Source: Pseudomonas sp. P818 (GTDB lineage: Bacteria; Pseudomonadota; Gammaproteobacteria; Pseudomonadales; Pseudomonadaceae). Taken from it: a stretch of DNA of 64,000 nt. Each line of letters begins with the position of its first letter. Within the stretch, counting starts at the first letter, position 1. A model generated the notes under the pieces. That model did no database searches. It was given only the letters and a program-made list of their open reading frames with translations, and had not been told where the DNA came from. Of the stretch, positions 16,788-34,319 are shown in pieces. Both the position numbers and the translations under genes were made by a program. The stretch is taken from contig NZ_ATKM01000017.1 in the NCBI RefSeq assembly GCF_000418555.1, forward strand, positions 62,001-126,000. Direction: 5' to 3'.

Positions 16788-16807
16788 GATTCTAACCGCA
16801 TTGATCC

Positions 16808-16858
16808 GTAGCCCGGACGAAAACCGGCTAATTCGCACCCCGGTTTTCATCCAGGTTA
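16808..16858. repeat. Degenerate REP-like palindrome touching the fghA stop
   Basis: GTAGCCCGGACGAAAACCGG is followed after 11 bases by an imperfect inverse copy, CCGGTTTTCATCCAGGTTAT. It belongs to the same GTAGCCCGGA family as the copies at 53413 and 62461 but with a different central sequence. The right arm extends into the stop codon of fghA. Confidence 0.6.
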
Positions 16859-17701
16859 TGCCGGGAGCAAAAAAGCGGCTGCGTGGTGACGCAGATGCTC
16901 GTCGATGAAGCTGGCGATGAAATAGTAGCTGTGGTCATAGCCAGGCTGCATGCGCAACGTCAGCGGATGACCGGCAGCCTTGGCAGCGGCCTGCAGCGCC
17001 TGAGGCTTGAGCTGGCCTTCGAGGAAATCATCGCGATCGCCCTGATCGACCAGGATCGGCAGTTTCTCCTCAGCCTCGGCGATCAGCACGCTGGCATCCC
17101 ACTCACGCCAGCGCGAGCGCTCTTCGCCCAGGTACAGGGAAAACGCCTTCTCGCCCCAGGGACAGTTCATCGGATTGCTGATCGGCGAGAACGCCGACAC
17201 CGATTGGTAGCGCCCAGGGTTCTTCAGCGCGCAGATCAGCGCGCCGTGGCCACCCATGGAATGGCCGGCGATGCCACGCTTGTCCGAAACCGGGAAATTG
17301 GCCTCGATCAATGCCGGCAGTTCCTGCACCACGTAGTCGTACATGCGGTAGTGACGGGCGAACGGCTCCTGCGTCGCGTTGACATAGAAACCGGCGCCGA
17401 GGCCGAAGTCATAGGCGCCATTGGCGTCGTCGGCCACGCCTTCGCCACGCGGGCTGGTGTCCGGCGCGACGATGATCAGCCCCAGTTCGGCTGCCATGCG
17501 CTGAGCACCGGCCTTCTGCATGAAATTCTCGTCAGTGCAGGTCAGGCCACTCAGCCAGTACAGCACCGGCAGCTTGCCGCCCTGCTCGGCCTGCGGCGGC
17601 AGGTAAACGGCGAACACCATGTCGCAGTTGAGCGTGGTGGAGCGATGACGATAACGCTTATGCCAGCCGCCGAAGCTCTTCTGGCAGGAAATGTTTTCCA
17701 T
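16856..17701 (-). CDS. fghA: S-formylglutathione hydrolase
   Basis: A 281-residue esterase-D-type alpha/beta hydrolase that converts S-formylglutathione to formate and glutathione, the second step of formaldehyde detoxification. The nucleophile is Ser148 in [10 protein letters not shown]. The acid is Asp in [13 protein letters not shown] and the base is His in [10 protein letters not shown]. The family segments [28 protein letters not shown] and [14 protein letters not shown] are all present. It follows adhC by 45 bases on the same strand, forming the usual adhC-fghA operon controlled by the divergent LysR gene. Confidence 0.97.
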   Translation of the reverse strand: MENISCQKSFGGWHKRYRHRSTTLNCDMVFAVYLPPQAEQGGKLPVLYWLSGLTCTDENFMQKAGAQRMAAELGLIIVAPDTSPRGEGVADDANGAYDFGLGAGFYVNATQEPFARHYRMYDYVVQELPALIEANFPVSDKRGIAGHSMGGHGALICALKNPGRYQSVSAFSPISNPMNCPWGEKAFSLYLGEERSRWREWDASVLIAEAEEKLPILVDQGDRDDFLEGQLKPQALQAAAKAAGHPLTLRMQPGYDHSYYFIASFIDEHLRHHAAAFLLPA

Positions 17702-17746
17702 GAAACCTCCCGGCCTGGGGCATCACGCCCCGGGTACGTCAGCGAC

Positions 17747-18922
<1,176 letters not shown>

Positions 18923-18939
18923 TCAACGGATATCAAAAC

Positions 18940-18963
18940 ATTATTGCCACACAGGGATAATAT
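18940..18963. promoter_or_regulatory. Candidate LysR-type operator between adhC and the regulator gene
   Basis: The AT-rich sequence ATTAT-TGCCACACAGGG-ATAAT lies about 31 bases before the regulator ATG. It is an interrupted inverted repeat of the T-N11-A style bound by LysR proteins. Position supports autoregulation and control of the divergent adhC. The exact site is a guess from symmetry. Confidence 0.4.
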
Positions 18964-18993
18964 GCACTTCCATCAACGACACTGGAGCAAGCC

Positions 18994-19890
18994 ATGAGTC
19001 GCTGGGAAGGACTCGATGAATTCGTCGCCGTCGCAGAATGCGGCCAGTTCAGTGCCGCCGCGGAACGACTGGGGCTGTCCACCTCGCAGGTCAGCCGCCA
19101 GGTGGCGCGCCTGGAGGATCGCCTGCAGAGTCGCCTGTTCTACCGCAGCACGCGCCGCGTAGCCCTGACCGAGGCCGGTCAGCTGTTCCTGCAGCATTGC
19201 CAGCGCCTGCAGGATGCGCGCGAGGAGGCACTGCGGGCGGTCGGCGACCTTGGGGCGGAGCCCAAGGGGCTGCTGCGCATGACCTGCGCGGTAGCCTATG
19301 GCGAGCGCTTCATCGTACCGCTGGTGAATGACTTCATGGCCCGCCACCCGCAGCTGCGGGTGGAGATCGAGCTGTCCAACCGCCAGTTGGACCTGCTGCA
19401 CGAAGGGCTGGACCTGGCTATCCGCCTGGGACGCCTGCAGGACTCGCGGCTGATGGCGGCACGCCTGGCGCCTCGGGAAATGTACCTGTGCGCCGCCCCC
19501 GAATACCTGCAGCGTTATGGCCGACCACACTCGCTGTCAGAGCTGGCCCGTCATAACTGCCTGATCGGCAGCAGCGATCACTGGAGCTTTGCCGAGAGCG
19601 GCCGGGAAACCCAGGTTCGGGTACAAGGCAACTGGCGCTGCAACAGCGGCCAGGCCGTGCTCGACGCCGCGCTGCGTGGGTTCGGTTTGTGCCAGCTACC
19701 GGACTACTACGTCCTGGAACACCTGCGCAGCGGGCGGTTGATCTCTCTGCTGGAGCAGCACCGCCCACCGAATACCGCGGTCTGGGCGCTCTATCCGCAG
19801 CAACGCCACCTCTCACCCAAGATCCGCCAGCTGATCGACTCGTTGCGCCTGGGGCTGAGTCAGTGCGCCGAGTACGCCGCCCCCGCCTGA
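18994..19890 (+). CDS. gfnR: LysR-family regulator of the formaldehyde pathway (GfnR-like)
   Basis: A 298-residue LysR-type transcription factor. The N-terminal winged helix-turn-helix contains LDEFVAVAECGQFSAAAERL then LGLSTSQVSRQVARLEDRLQ. The rest is a type-2 periplasmic-binding-like effector domain, with GEPKG-like DLGAEPKGLLRMTCAVAYGE and LPDYYVLEHLRSGRLISLLE. It is transcribed divergently from adhC-fghA, like the P. aeruginosa regulator GfnR, which controls those genes in response to formaldehyde. The symbol is assigned by synteny as well as family, so the biochemical inducer is inferred. GC-rich coding is normal for the region. Confidence 0.85.
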   Translation: MSRWEGLDEFVAVAECGQFSAAAERLGLSTSQVSRQVARLEDRLQSRLFYRSTRRVALTEAGQLFLQHCQRLQDAREEALRAVGDLGAEPKGLLRMTCAVAYGERFIVPLVNDFMARHPQLRVEIELSNRQLDLLHEGLDLAIRLGRLQDSRLMAARLAPREMYLCAAPEYLQRYGRPHSLSELARHNCLIGSSDHWSFAESGRETQVRVQGNWRCNSGQAVLDAALRGFGLCQLPDYYVLEHLRSGRLISLLEQHRPPNTAVWALYPQQRHLSPKIRQLIDSLRLGLSQCAEYAAPA

Positions 19891-20030
19891 GCCCTGCAAC
19901 AACCTTGTCGCTCAGCTGAACCGTCATGGAATGTCACAAGCTGCGGCGAAACTTGAACGAGGCAACCGCGTCACAACCAATGTCCCCGGCAAACGGGGCC
20001 TCACGAATTCAGCAGCATGAGGACATGGTT

Positions 20031-20354
20031 ATGCAGGTTCTGGTCAACAGCGGTAAGCACGTCGCCTCGTCGATGGCCTTCAAGGAAGACATCAGCAGTC
20101 GCGTACGCAGCAAACTCCAACGCTACGAGGACCACCTCACCCGGATCGAAGTCCACCTTTCCGACGAGAACGCGCTCAAGAGCGGCCCCCAGGACAAGCG
20201 CTGCAAGGTCGAGGCTCGGATGAAAGGACGTGATCCGCTGACGGTATCCCACGACGCAGAGGAAATGCATCAGGCCATCGACGGCGCCATGAACAAGCTG
20301 ACCAACGCCCTGGATCGCAACCTGGGCAAGGACGCCAAGAACTGGACCCACTGA
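20031..20354 (+). CDS. HPF/RaiA-like ribosome-associated protein (short form)
   Basis: A 107-residue protein with the beta-alpha-beta layout of the S30AE/HPF family: MQVLVNSGKHVASSMAFKED, KLQRYEDHLTRIEVHLSDEN, KRCKVEARMKGRDPLTVSHD, and EMHQAIDGAMNKLTNALDRN. The ATG at 20031 has GAGG about 8 bases upstream; the ATG at 20025 is only two bases from it, and the upstream frame from 19926 is improbable. It may bind the ribosome near the mRNA channel, but it is not the canonical HPF encoded beside rpoN in Pseudomonas, so its role is inferred. It lies between gfnR and the convergent ispD. Confidence 0.8.
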   Translation: MQVLVNSGKHVASSMAFKEDISSRVRSKLQRYEDHLTRIEVHLSDENALKSGPQDKRCKVEARMKGRDPLTVSHDAEEMHQAIDGAMNKLTNALDRNLGKDAKNWTH

Positions 20355-20367
20355 AGAAGCTATGCAA

Positions 20368-21066
20368 TCAGTGGCCGCTTGGCCACAGTGACTGCAGATA
20401 GTGCAGGTCTTCCGGGCGGGTGACTTTGAGGTTGTCCGCCCGGCCTTCGATCAGGCGCGGCGCCTGCCCCGCCCACTCCATGGCAGAGGCCTCATCGGTT
20501 ATCGCCACCTGCGCCTGCAGAGCCTGACTCAGCGCGCCATGCAATGCCCCCAGGTGGAACATCTGCGGCGTATAGGCCTGCCAGATCACGCTGCGATCCA
20601 CGGTCTGCGCCACGCGCCCGTCGGCACTGGCACGCTTGAGCGTATCGCGCGCCGGCACGGCCAGCAGGCCGCCCACCGGATCATCGGCCAACTCTGCCAG
20701 CAAGCGGTCCAGGTCCTGCCTGGCAAGATTGGGGCGAGCGGCGTCATGCACCAGCACCCAGTCCTCGGCACCTGCGCCTTCGGCAAGCAGCGCCTGCAAC
20801 CCGGCCAGTACCGAGTCGGCCCGCTCACGCCCGCCTGGCGCGCGACGCACACGCGGATCGTTGGCAACCGGGAGTTGCGGCCAGAACGGATCGTCCACCG
20901 CCACGCACACCATGGCACCCAGCAAGCCAGGATGATCGAGAAAGCAATGCAGGCTGTGTTCGAGAATGCTGCGACCGGCAATCTGCAGGTACTGCTTGGG
21001 GCGGTCGGCGGCCATTCGTGCACCGACGCCTGCTGCTGGAATCACCAGCCAGAATGGGATTGTCAT
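20368..21066 (-). CDS. ispD: 2-C-methyl-D-erythritol 4-phosphate cytidylyltransferase
   Basis: A 232-residue nucleotidyltransferase of the MEP pathway that couples CTP to MEP. The N-terminal nucleotide-binding loop is VIPAAGVGARMAADRPKQYL. The family motif VLVHDAARPNL contains the conserved DAAR, and AVPARDTLKRA and QTVDRSVIWQAYTPQMF follow. The ITDEASAMEW and KVTRPEDL motifs close the sequence. Its ATG overlaps the ftsB stop by 4 bases. The ftsB-ispD pairing is widespread in gammaproteobacteria, although ispF here is separated from it by about 4 kb. Confidence 0.97.
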   Translation of the reverse strand: MTIPFWLVIPAAGVGARMAADRPKQYLQIAGRSILEHSLHCFLDHPGLLGAMVCVAVDDPFWPQLPVANDPRVRRAPGGRERADSVLAGLQALLAEGAGAEDWVLVHDAARPNLARQDLDRLLAELADDPVGGLLAVPARDTLKRASADGRVAQTVDRSVIWQAYTPQMFHLGALHGALSQALQAQVAITDEASAMEWAGQAPRLIEGRADNLKVTRPEDLHYLQSLWPSGH

Positions 21067-21341
21067 TCGGTCAGCAGGTAGAGGGTCTCACCCTCTTTGA
21101 GCATGCCAAGCTCCTGCCGTGCACGCTCTTCAACGGTCTCCATACCCCGCTTGAGCTCCATCACCTCGGCCTCGAGGATGCGGTTACGCTCCAACAGGCG
21201 CTCGTTCTCGCCTTGTTGCTCGGCGATCTGCTGCTGCAGGCGGCTTACCTGGGCAAGACTGCCCTCACCGACCCACAGACGATACTGCAGACCGGCAAGC
21301 AGCAGGATCAGCACGATGAACAGCCAGTACGGACTACGCAT
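21063..21341 (-). CDS. ftsB: Cell division protein FtsB
   Basis: A 92-residue bitopic divisome protein. The start at 21341 (MRSPYWLFIVLILLLAGLQY) gives a short cytoplasmic tail, one membrane segment and then a leucine-zipper-like coiled coil (SLAQVSRLQQQIAEQQGENE and RNRILEAEVMELKRGMETVE). The conserved ERARQELGMLKEGETLYLL end is characteristic. An ATG at 21389 would add 16 residues without support. It works with FtsL and FtsQ to activate septal peptidoglycan synthesis. It overlaps ispD by 4 bases and lies downstream of eno. Confidence 0.95.
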   Translation of the reverse strand: MRSPYWLFIVLILLLAGLQYRLWVGEGSLAQVSRLQQQIAEQQGENERLLERNRILEAEVMELKRGMETVEERARQELGMLKEGETLYLLTE

Positions 21342-21509
21342 GGAGCGGCTCGCAGATTGAGTCATCGGCATGGTAGGGGCTGCGTTCATGCTTGAAAAGA
21401 AGCCGACTGATGAGTGACATGGGGTTTAAGGTTCTGCATCCGTGCAAGGGTTCCCGGAAATCGACGAAACGCCGACGAAAAAGGCCATATCAGCAATGGC
21501 ACAGCCCGT

Positions 21510-21557
21510 GTAGGAGCGGCTTCAGCCGCGAAAATTCGCGGATAAATCCGCTCCTAC
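21510..21557. repeat. REP-type palindrome, GTAGGAGCGGC family
   Basis: GTAGGAGCGGCTTCAGCCGC at the left and GGATAAATCCGCTCCTAC at the right form an imperfect inverted repeat around CGCGAAAATTCGCG. A second copy of the family lies at 56331-56392. It sits between ftsB and the eno terminator. Confidence 0.85.
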
Positions 21558-21583
21558 ATGCCGCACCAGCGCTAAGCCACCAC

Positions 21584-21611
21584 AAAAAAGGGCGACTTGC
21601 GTCGCCCTTTT
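21584..21611 (-). terminator. eno terminator
   Basis: On the minus strand, AAAAGGGCGAC, loop GCAA, GTCGCCCTTTT and further Ts. It lies 15 bases after the eno stop and separates eno from ftsB-ispD. Confidence 0.92.
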
Positions 21612-21625
21612 CTACCACGCAGTGA

Positions 21626-22999
<1,374 letters not shown>

Positions 23000-23062
23000 T
23001 CACTCTGACTCACGGGTCAGGGGGATTTTTCTCGGGCGGCACTTTACCGGATTGCGTCGGCT

Positions 23063-25573
<2,511 letters not shown>

Positions 25574-25693
25574 TCAGTGCCGCCGGGGAAAGCGAAGGAG
25601 CGCCATCGACAACACAATGGCAAGCTCGCCAAGCTCCCTGAGGGAGTCGGCAAAAGCTGTATTAAGACGGGAGCGTAGTCTACCCGAAAGGCC

Positions 25694-27016
25694 TTACCAG
25701 CTCAAACCTTGCGCGCCGATAGGCGGCGACCAGTGCAGACGCACCCCGCTCGCCTCGATTCCTGGCGCTTGCGTCAGGTTCGCCACCGCCATCAGCTCAT
25801 CGCCATCGAACAGCAGCGGCAGGCGCGAGCGCACGAATGCCGGCACGCGCAGCTCGTTGAGCAAGCGCTTGAGATCACGCCGACCACGTCCCGGCACCTG
25901 CAGCGACTCGCCACCCACGCGGTAACGCAGATACCAGTGACCTTGAGGCAGTTCGCCAGACAGGTTCACGCGACCATTGCCGGGCAGCTCGACCGAATCG
26001 GCAAGGGCAGCGTTGAGCAAACCCAGCGGTTGCGGCGGCTTCAGCCAGTCACCGCTGAGCCACCAGAGCCGCCCCTCCGCCCTGTGCAGCTCGCCATCGG
26101 CCAATTTCCAGATCGGCATTGCATCCACAGCCGCATCACGCAGGTCATACCAACCGGCCCAATGGTCGCTGTCGGGCATTCGGCTCAGGGGCGCCAACCA
26201 ATACCGCAGCAGATTGCGCTGACGCGCATCGCTCAGCGCGACCACGGCCGACAAATCCAGGGAAGGCAATGGCAACCAGGGCAAAGCGCAAACGCCACGA
26301 GCAGCCAGCAGGTCCATCTCGGCCAGCTCTTCCAACAGCTGCTGGGCCTCGCCCAGATGGCCGGCGCTGCGTGAAAGGCTTGCCGTCACCTGCGGCCAGC
26401 GCTCGGCCAGCAGCGGTATCACCTGCCTGCGCAGGAAATTGCGACTGAAGCGCTCGTCGGCATTGCTCGGATCCTCGACCCAGGCAAGCCCATGGCTCTG
26501 CGCATAGGCATGCAATTCGGCCCGCGAGCAGCCGAGCAAGGGCCGAAGCAGAGTGCCGCGACCCAGTGAGCGACTGACCGGCATGGCCGCCAGGCCGCGC
26601 ACGCCAGCCCCACGCAGCAGACGAAACAGCAGGGTTTCGGCCTGGTCGTCGCGGTGCTGGGCGCCTAGCAATACCTCGCCTGAGCCCAACCGCTCAGCGA
26701 ACGCCGCATATCGTGCCCGCCGCGCGGCCTGCTCCAGGCTGGCCCCTGGCGCCACCTGCACCCTGACGATGTCCAGTGGAATACCCAGCCGCGCGCAAAC
26801 CTGCGCGCAATGCTCAGGCCAGGCACCGGCCGCCGGCTGCAGGCCATGATGGACATGAATGGCGGACAGCGCTGGCAACTCCTCGTGTCTCGCCCAGGCG
26901 GCGAGCAGATGCAGCAGCACGCTGGAATCCAGGCCACCGGAGAAGGCGATACGCCAGGCAGGAGCCGTGCGCCACGGCTGCAGGGCCTGGCGTAGGCGAA
27001 TGGTGAGATCGGTCAT
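25694..27016 (-). CDS. tilS: tRNA(Ile)-lysidine synthase TilS
   Basis: A 440-residue ATP-dependent enzyme that converts C34 of tRNA(Ile2) to lysidine, making the tRNA read AUA. The N-terminal PP-loop is IAFSGGLDSSVLLHLLAAWA. The next conserved blocks are IHVHHGLQPAAGAW, LGAQHRDDQAETLLFRLLRG and GVRGLAAMPV. WVEDPSNADERFSRNFLR is the family signature. The C-terminal substrate-binding domains include GRRDLKRLLNELRVPAFVRS. It follows accA after that gene's terminator, so it probably has its own promoter or relies on read-through. Confidence 0.96.
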   Translation of the reverse strand: MTDLTIRLRQALQPWRTAPAWRIAFSGGLDSSVLLHLLAAWARHEELPALSAIHVHHGLQPAAGAWPEHCAQVCARLGIPLDIVRVQVAPGASLEQAARRARYAAFAERLGSGEVLLGAQHRDDQAETLLFRLLRGAGVRGLAAMPVSRSLGRGTLLRPLLGCSRAELHAYAQSHGLAWVEDPSNADERFSRNFLRRQVIPLLAERWPQVTASLSRSAGHLGEAQQLLEELAEMDLLAARGVCALPWLPLPSLDLSAVVALSDARQRNLLRYWLAPLSRMPDSDHWAGWYDLRDAAVDAMPIWKLADGELHRAEGRLWWLSGDWLKPPQPLGLLNAALADSVELPGNGRVNLSGELPQGHWYLRYRVGGESLQVPGRGRRDLKRLLNELRVPAFVRSRLPLLFDGDELMAVANLTQAPGIEASGVRLHWSPPIGAQGLSW

Positions 27017-27033
27017 CGGCCAAGCTTAAACAA

Positions 27034-27055
27034 CAATGGGCCCGAAGGCCCATTG
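27034..27055 (-). terminator. accA terminator
   Basis: On the minus strand, CAATGGGCC, loop TTCG, GGCCCATTG, then TTGTTTAA. The 9-bp perfect stem lies in the 58-base accA-tilS gap. Confidence 0.85.
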
Positions 27056-27074
27056 AGATATGCGCTGAAAGCAC

Positions 27075-28025
27075 TCAGGCGATGCCGTAGCTCATTAGAC
27101 GATCGTAACGGCGCTTGAGCAGCGCATCGGTATCGTGCTTCTGCAGGCTGGCGAGCTGCTTGGTCAGCTCCTGACGGATCGACTCCGATGCCGCAACCGG
27201 ATCACGGTGCGCGCCGCCCAGCGGCTCGGCGATCACCTGATCGACGATACCCAGGTCCTTCAGGCGCTCGGCGGTAATGCCCATGGCTTCGGCGGCGTCC
27301 GGAGCCTTCTCGGCGGTACGCCAGAGGATCGAGGCGCAACCTTCCGGCGAGATTACCGAGTAGGTGGAGTACTGCAGCATGTTCAGCTGGTCGCAGACGC
27401 CGATGGCCAGCGCACCGCCGGAGCCACCCTCACCGATCACGGTGGCGATGATCGGAGTCTTCAGGCGTGCCATCACGCGCAGGTTCCAGGCGATGGCCTC
27501 GCTCTGGCCCCGCTCTTCAGCGTCGATACCCGGATAGGCGCCGGGAGTGTCGATGAAGGTGAGAATCGGCATCTTGAAGCGCTCGGCCATCTCCATCAGG
27601 CGGCAGGCCTTGCGATAGCCCTCGGGACGCGGCATGCCGAAGTTGCGGCGTACCTTCTCGCGCACTTCGCGGCCCTTCTGGTGACCGATGATCATCACCG
27701 GCTGATCACCCAGGCGCGCCACACCACCAACGATGGCGGCGTCATCGGAGAAGTGACGGTCGCCGTGCAGTTCATCGAACTCGGTAAAGATGTGCTGGAT
27801 GTAGTCCAGGGTGTAGGGGCGGCGCGGGTGGCGCGCGAGCTGCGCGATCTGCCAGCTGGTCAGGTTGCCGAAGATGCTTTCGGTCAGGGCGCTGCTCTTG
27901 TCCTGCAGGCGGGCAATCTCGTCGCCGATATTCAGCGCGTTGTCATTGCCAACCAGGCGTAGCTCTTCGATCTTGGCTTGCAGGTCGGCGATCGGCTGTT
28001 CGAAATCGAGGAAATTCGGGTTCAT
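27075..28025 (-). CDS. accA: Acetyl-CoA carboxylase carboxyltransferase subunit alpha
   Basis: A 316-residue subunit that, with AccD, transfers carboxyl from biotin to acetyl-CoA to form malonyl-CoA. The start at 28025 ([20 protein letters not shown]) matches the family. Conserved blocks are [78 protein letters not shown] and [14 protein letters not shown]. It follows dnaE on the same strand across a 137-base gap that includes an unpaired-tail hairpin at 28078-28103. Confidence 0.98.
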   Translation of the reverse strand: MNPNFLDFEQPIADLQAKIEELRLVGNDNALNIGDEIARLQDKSSALTESIFGNLTSWQIAQLARHPRRPYTLDYIQHIFTEFDELHGDRHFSDDAAIVGGVARLGDQPVMIIGHQKGREVREKVRRNFGMPRPEGYRKACRLMEMAERFKMPILTFIDTPGAYPGIDAEERGQSEAIAWNLRVMARLKTPIIATVIGEGGSGGALAIGVCDQLNMLQYSTYSVISPEGCASILWRTAEKAPDAAEAMGITAERLKDLGIVDQVIAEPLGGAHRDPVAASESIRQELTKQLASLQKHDTDALLKRRYDRLMSYGIA

Positions 28026-28077
28026 AGTCATCCGTCTTGCGTCGACGGCCAAGTGGCCGGGGAGCTGTATCCATTAG

Positions 28078-28103
28078 GCGCCCTACCTTAAGGGATAGGG
28101 CGC
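28078..28103. other. Perfect 8-bp inverted repeat between dnaE and accA
   Basis: GCGCCCTA and TAGGGCGC flank the 10-base loop CCTTAAGGGA, itself partly self-complementary. There is no T run on either strand, so a processing or attenuation hairpin is as likely as a terminator. Confidence 0.5.
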
Positions 28104-28162
28104 AGCGGGTCGACACCCTCGGGTGCCTTTGCTGTCACGAAGAGGAATTTTCCTCTCGCATA

Positions 28163-31705
<3,543 letters not shown>

Positions 31706-31777
31706 GAGGCGGCCTTGCAGGTGAAAACGACAAAGCGCGGATTGTAGCCTAAGCGGGTCTGGCTTAGGGCCAGAGGA

Positions 31778-32404
31778 TCAGATCGTGGCAGCGATGCAAT
31801 CGACGGCTACAGGCTCGAGCAAAGCGCGCACCGGGGCGAAGGAACGTCGATGGATGGGGGTCGGCCCCAGACGCTGCAGCGCCTCGAGATGAACGGGCGT
31901 CGGATAGCCCTTGTGACCAGCAATGCCGTAGCCGGGATAGAGGCGATCCATTTCGAGCATCTCGCGGTCGCGGCTGACCTTGGCCAGAATCGAAGCTGCG
32001 GCGATCGCCGGTACTCGACTGTCACCCTTGACCACCGGTGCACTGGGCACCGCCAGCCTGGGGCAGCGGTTGCCATCGATCAGCGCCAGTTTCGGCGTCA
32101 CGCTCAGGCCTTCGACAGCGCGCTGCATGGCCAGCATGGTGGCGTGCAGGATGTTCAGGCGGTCGATCTCCTCCACCTCGGCGCGGGCGATGCACCAGGC
32201 CAGGGCCTTCTCGCGAATTTCGTCGAACAGCACTTCGCGACGCGCCTCGGTAAGCTTCTTCGAGTCGTTCAGACCGATGATCGGCCGCATGGGATCGAGA
32301 ATCACCGCCGCCGTGACCACCGCGCCGCAGAGCGGGCCACGGCCGACTTCATCGACGCCGGCGACCAGTTCTTCGACCAGGGTGAAGTCGAGGCCCAGCT
32401 GCAT
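31778..32404 (-). CDS. rnhB: Ribonuclease HII
   Basis: A 208-residue enzyme that cleaves RNA in RNA-DNA hybrids, including single ribonucleotides in DNA. The first acidic site is [20 protein letters not shown]. Later conserved blocks are [27 protein letters not shown]-like [12 protein letters not shown] with the third Asp, and [12 protein letters not shown]. Length is normal. The ATG overlaps the lpxB stop by one base (TGATG), so it is translationally coupled to lpxB; dnaE follows. Confidence 0.97.
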   Translation of the reverse strand: MQLGLDFTLVEELVAGVDEVGRGPLCGAVVTAAVILDPMRPIIGLNDSKKLTEARREVLFDEIREKALAWCIARAEVEEIDRLNILHATMLAMQRAVEGLSVTPKLALIDGNRCPRLAVPSAPVVKGDSRVPAIAAASILAKVSRDREMLEMDRLYPGYGIAGHKGYPTPVHLEALQRLGPTPIHRRSFAPVRALLEPVAVDCIAATI

Positions 32405-33537
32405 CAGTCGCGCCCCGCCAGCTTGAGCACGGCGTCCGCCGCCGACACCGAGGCGTCGCGGCGCAGCGCACGATGAATCACATCGAAGCCTTCGGTCTGC
32501 ACCTGACCACCATCGATCAGCGGCGCCACGGTCTGAGCCAGGGCCTCCGGCGTCGCAGCATCCTGAATCAGCTCAGGCACCAACAGACGCTCGGCCAGTA
32601 GATTGGGCAGCGAAATATACGGACTTTTGACCAGGCGCTTGAGAATGCGATAAGTCAATGGAGCCACACGGTAGGCCACCACCATCGGCCGCTTGTACAG
32701 CAGCGCTTCCAGGGTCGCAGTACCCGAAGCAATCAACACCGCGTCACAGGCGGCCAAGGCCTCATGGGAACGACCGTTGAGCAAGGTCAACGGCAGATCA
32801 CGCCCGGCCAGCATCTGCTCCAGCTGCTCGCGGCGCTCGGGCGTGGCGCAAGGCAGAAGGAAGCGAACACCCGGGCGAAGTGAGCGCAGGCGAATGGCCG
32901 CGTCGAGAAACAGCTCGCCGAGACGCGCAACCTCACCACCCCGACTTCCCGGCATCAAGGCCACCACCGGCCCGTCTTGCGGCAGATCCAGCGCATCGCG
33001 CGCTGCCGCACGATCAGCCTGTTGCGGTATGGCGTCAGCCAGCGGATGACCGACGAAACGCACCGGCACCTGGTGTTCGTCGTAGAACTGCGCCTCGAAC
33101 GGGAACAGGGTCAGCATCAGGTCGCAGGCTTCGCGAATCTTCAGCACGCGCTTCTGCCGCCAGGCCCAGACCGAAGGACTGACGTAATGCACGGTCTTGA
33201 TCCCGGCCCGGCGCAGCTTGAGTTCCAGGCCCAGATTGAAATCCGGGGCATCGATGCCGATGAACACGTCCGGCCTTGCAGCGATCAGATCGCGGGCCAG
33301 CTGGCGGCGGCGGCCGAGCAGTTCGAACAGACGGCCGAGCACCTCGACCAGGCCCATGACCGCCAGGCGCTCCATGGGGAAGTAGGATTTCAGGCCCTCG
33401 GCTTCCATGCGCGCCCCGCCAACACCGATGAACTCGGCATGCGGATGGCGTGCCTTGATGGCCTGCATCAGGCCGGAACCGAGAATGTCACCGGACGCCT
33501 CACCAGCGACCAGTGCGACGCGAAGAGGTCTGCTCAT
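32404..33537 (-). CDS. lpxB: Lipid-A-disaccharide synthase
   Basis: A 377-residue inverting glycosyltransferase (GT19) at the inner membrane that joins UDP-diacylglucosamine and lipid X. The N-terminal loop is [19 protein letters not shown], followed by [18 protein letters not shown] and [18 protein letters not shown]. The C-terminal half has [29 protein letters not shown] and [20 protein letters not shown]. It starts 5 bases after the lpxA stop and overlaps rnhB by one base. It takes the products of lpxA, lpxD and an LpxH encoded elsewhere. Confidence 0.98.
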   Translation of the reverse strand: MSRPLRVALVAGEASGDILGSGLMQAIKARHPHAEFIGVGGARMEAEGLKSYFPMERLAVMGLVEVLGRLFELLGRRRQLARDLIAARPDVFIGIDAPDFNLGLELKLRRAGIKTVHYVSPSVWAWRQKRVLKIREACDLMLTLFPFEAQFYDEHQVPVRFVGHPLADAIPQQADRAAARDALDLPQDGPVVALMPGSRGGEVARLGELFLDAAIRLRSLRPGVRFLLPCATPERREQLEQMLAGRDLPLTLLNGRSHEALAACDAVLIASGTATLEALLYKRPMVVAYRVAPLTYRILKRLVKSPYISLPNLLAERLLVPELIQDAATPEALAQTVAPLIDGGQVQTEGFDVIHRALRRDASVSAADAVLKLAGRD

Positions 33538-33542
33538 GGGAC

Positions 33543-34319
33543 TCAGCGGGTGATGCCGCGGGTGGAAGCCTGGATGGAATCGCGGAAGACCGCCACTTCA
33601 GGGAACTGAGCGGCGGACTCGGCGAGCTCCGTCAGCGCCTGCTCGACGGTAAGCCCCTGGCGATAGACCAGCTTGTAGGCCTTGCGCAAGGCTGCAATGG
33701 CTTCGGCCGAGAAGCCACGGCGACGCATGCCTTCGAAGTTCATGCTGCGCGCTTCGGCCGGGTTGCCGAACACCGTGACGAAGGCCGGAACGTCCTTGCC
33801 AATGGCTGTGCCCATACCGGAAAAGCTGTGCGCGCCAATGCGGCAGAACTGATGCACCAGGGTGTAACCGGAGAGAATCGCCCAGTCGTCGACCCAGACA
33901 TGGCCAGCCAGAGCCGTGTTATTGACCAGAATGCAGTGATTGCCTATCACGCTGTCGTGGCCGATATGGGCATAGGCCATGATCAGGTTGTGATCACCAA
34001 TGGTGGTTTCGCTACGATCCTGCACGGTGCCACGGTGAATGGTGACGCCTTCGCGGATAGTGTTGTGATCGCCGATCACCAGGCGCGTCGGCTCGCCCTT
34101 GTATTTCAGGTCAGGGGTGTCCTCACCTACCGAAGAGAACTGGTAGATGCGGTTGTGCCTGCCGATCACGGTCGGCCCCTTGAGCACCACGTGCGGGCCT
34201 ATGACTGTACCCTCGCCGATTTCCACATCGGGCCCGACAATGCTCCACGGGCCGACGACGACGTCGTCGGCCAGTCTGGCACTGGGGTCGATGATGGCGC
34301 GAGGGTCAATCGAACTCAT
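33543..34319 (-). CDS. lpxA: UDP-N-acetylglucosamine acyltransferase
   Basis: A 258-residue left-handed beta-helix acyltransferase, the first committed enzyme of lipid A synthesis, using 3-hydroxyacyl-ACP. Hexapeptide repeats run from [20 protein letters not shown] through [20 protein letters not shown]. The catalytic His is expected in the NHxxxxHxxxxGHV-like stretch around [15 protein letters not shown]. The C-terminal helical part contains [20 protein letters not shown]. It overlaps fabZ by 4 bases and precedes lpxB by 5. Confidence 0.98.
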   Translation of the reverse strand: MSSIDPRAIIDPSARLADDVVVGPWSIVGPDVEIGEGTVIGPHVVLKGPTVIGRHNRIYQFSSVGEDTPDLKYKGEPTRLVIGDHNTIREGVTIHRGTVQDRSETTIGDHNLIMAYAHIGHDSVIGNHCILVNNTALAGHVWVDDWAILSGYTLVHQFCRIGAHSFSGMGTAIGKDVPAFVTVFGNPAEARSMNFEGMRRRGFSAEAIAALRKAYKLVYRQGLTVEQALTELAESAAQFPEVAVFRDSIQASTRGITR

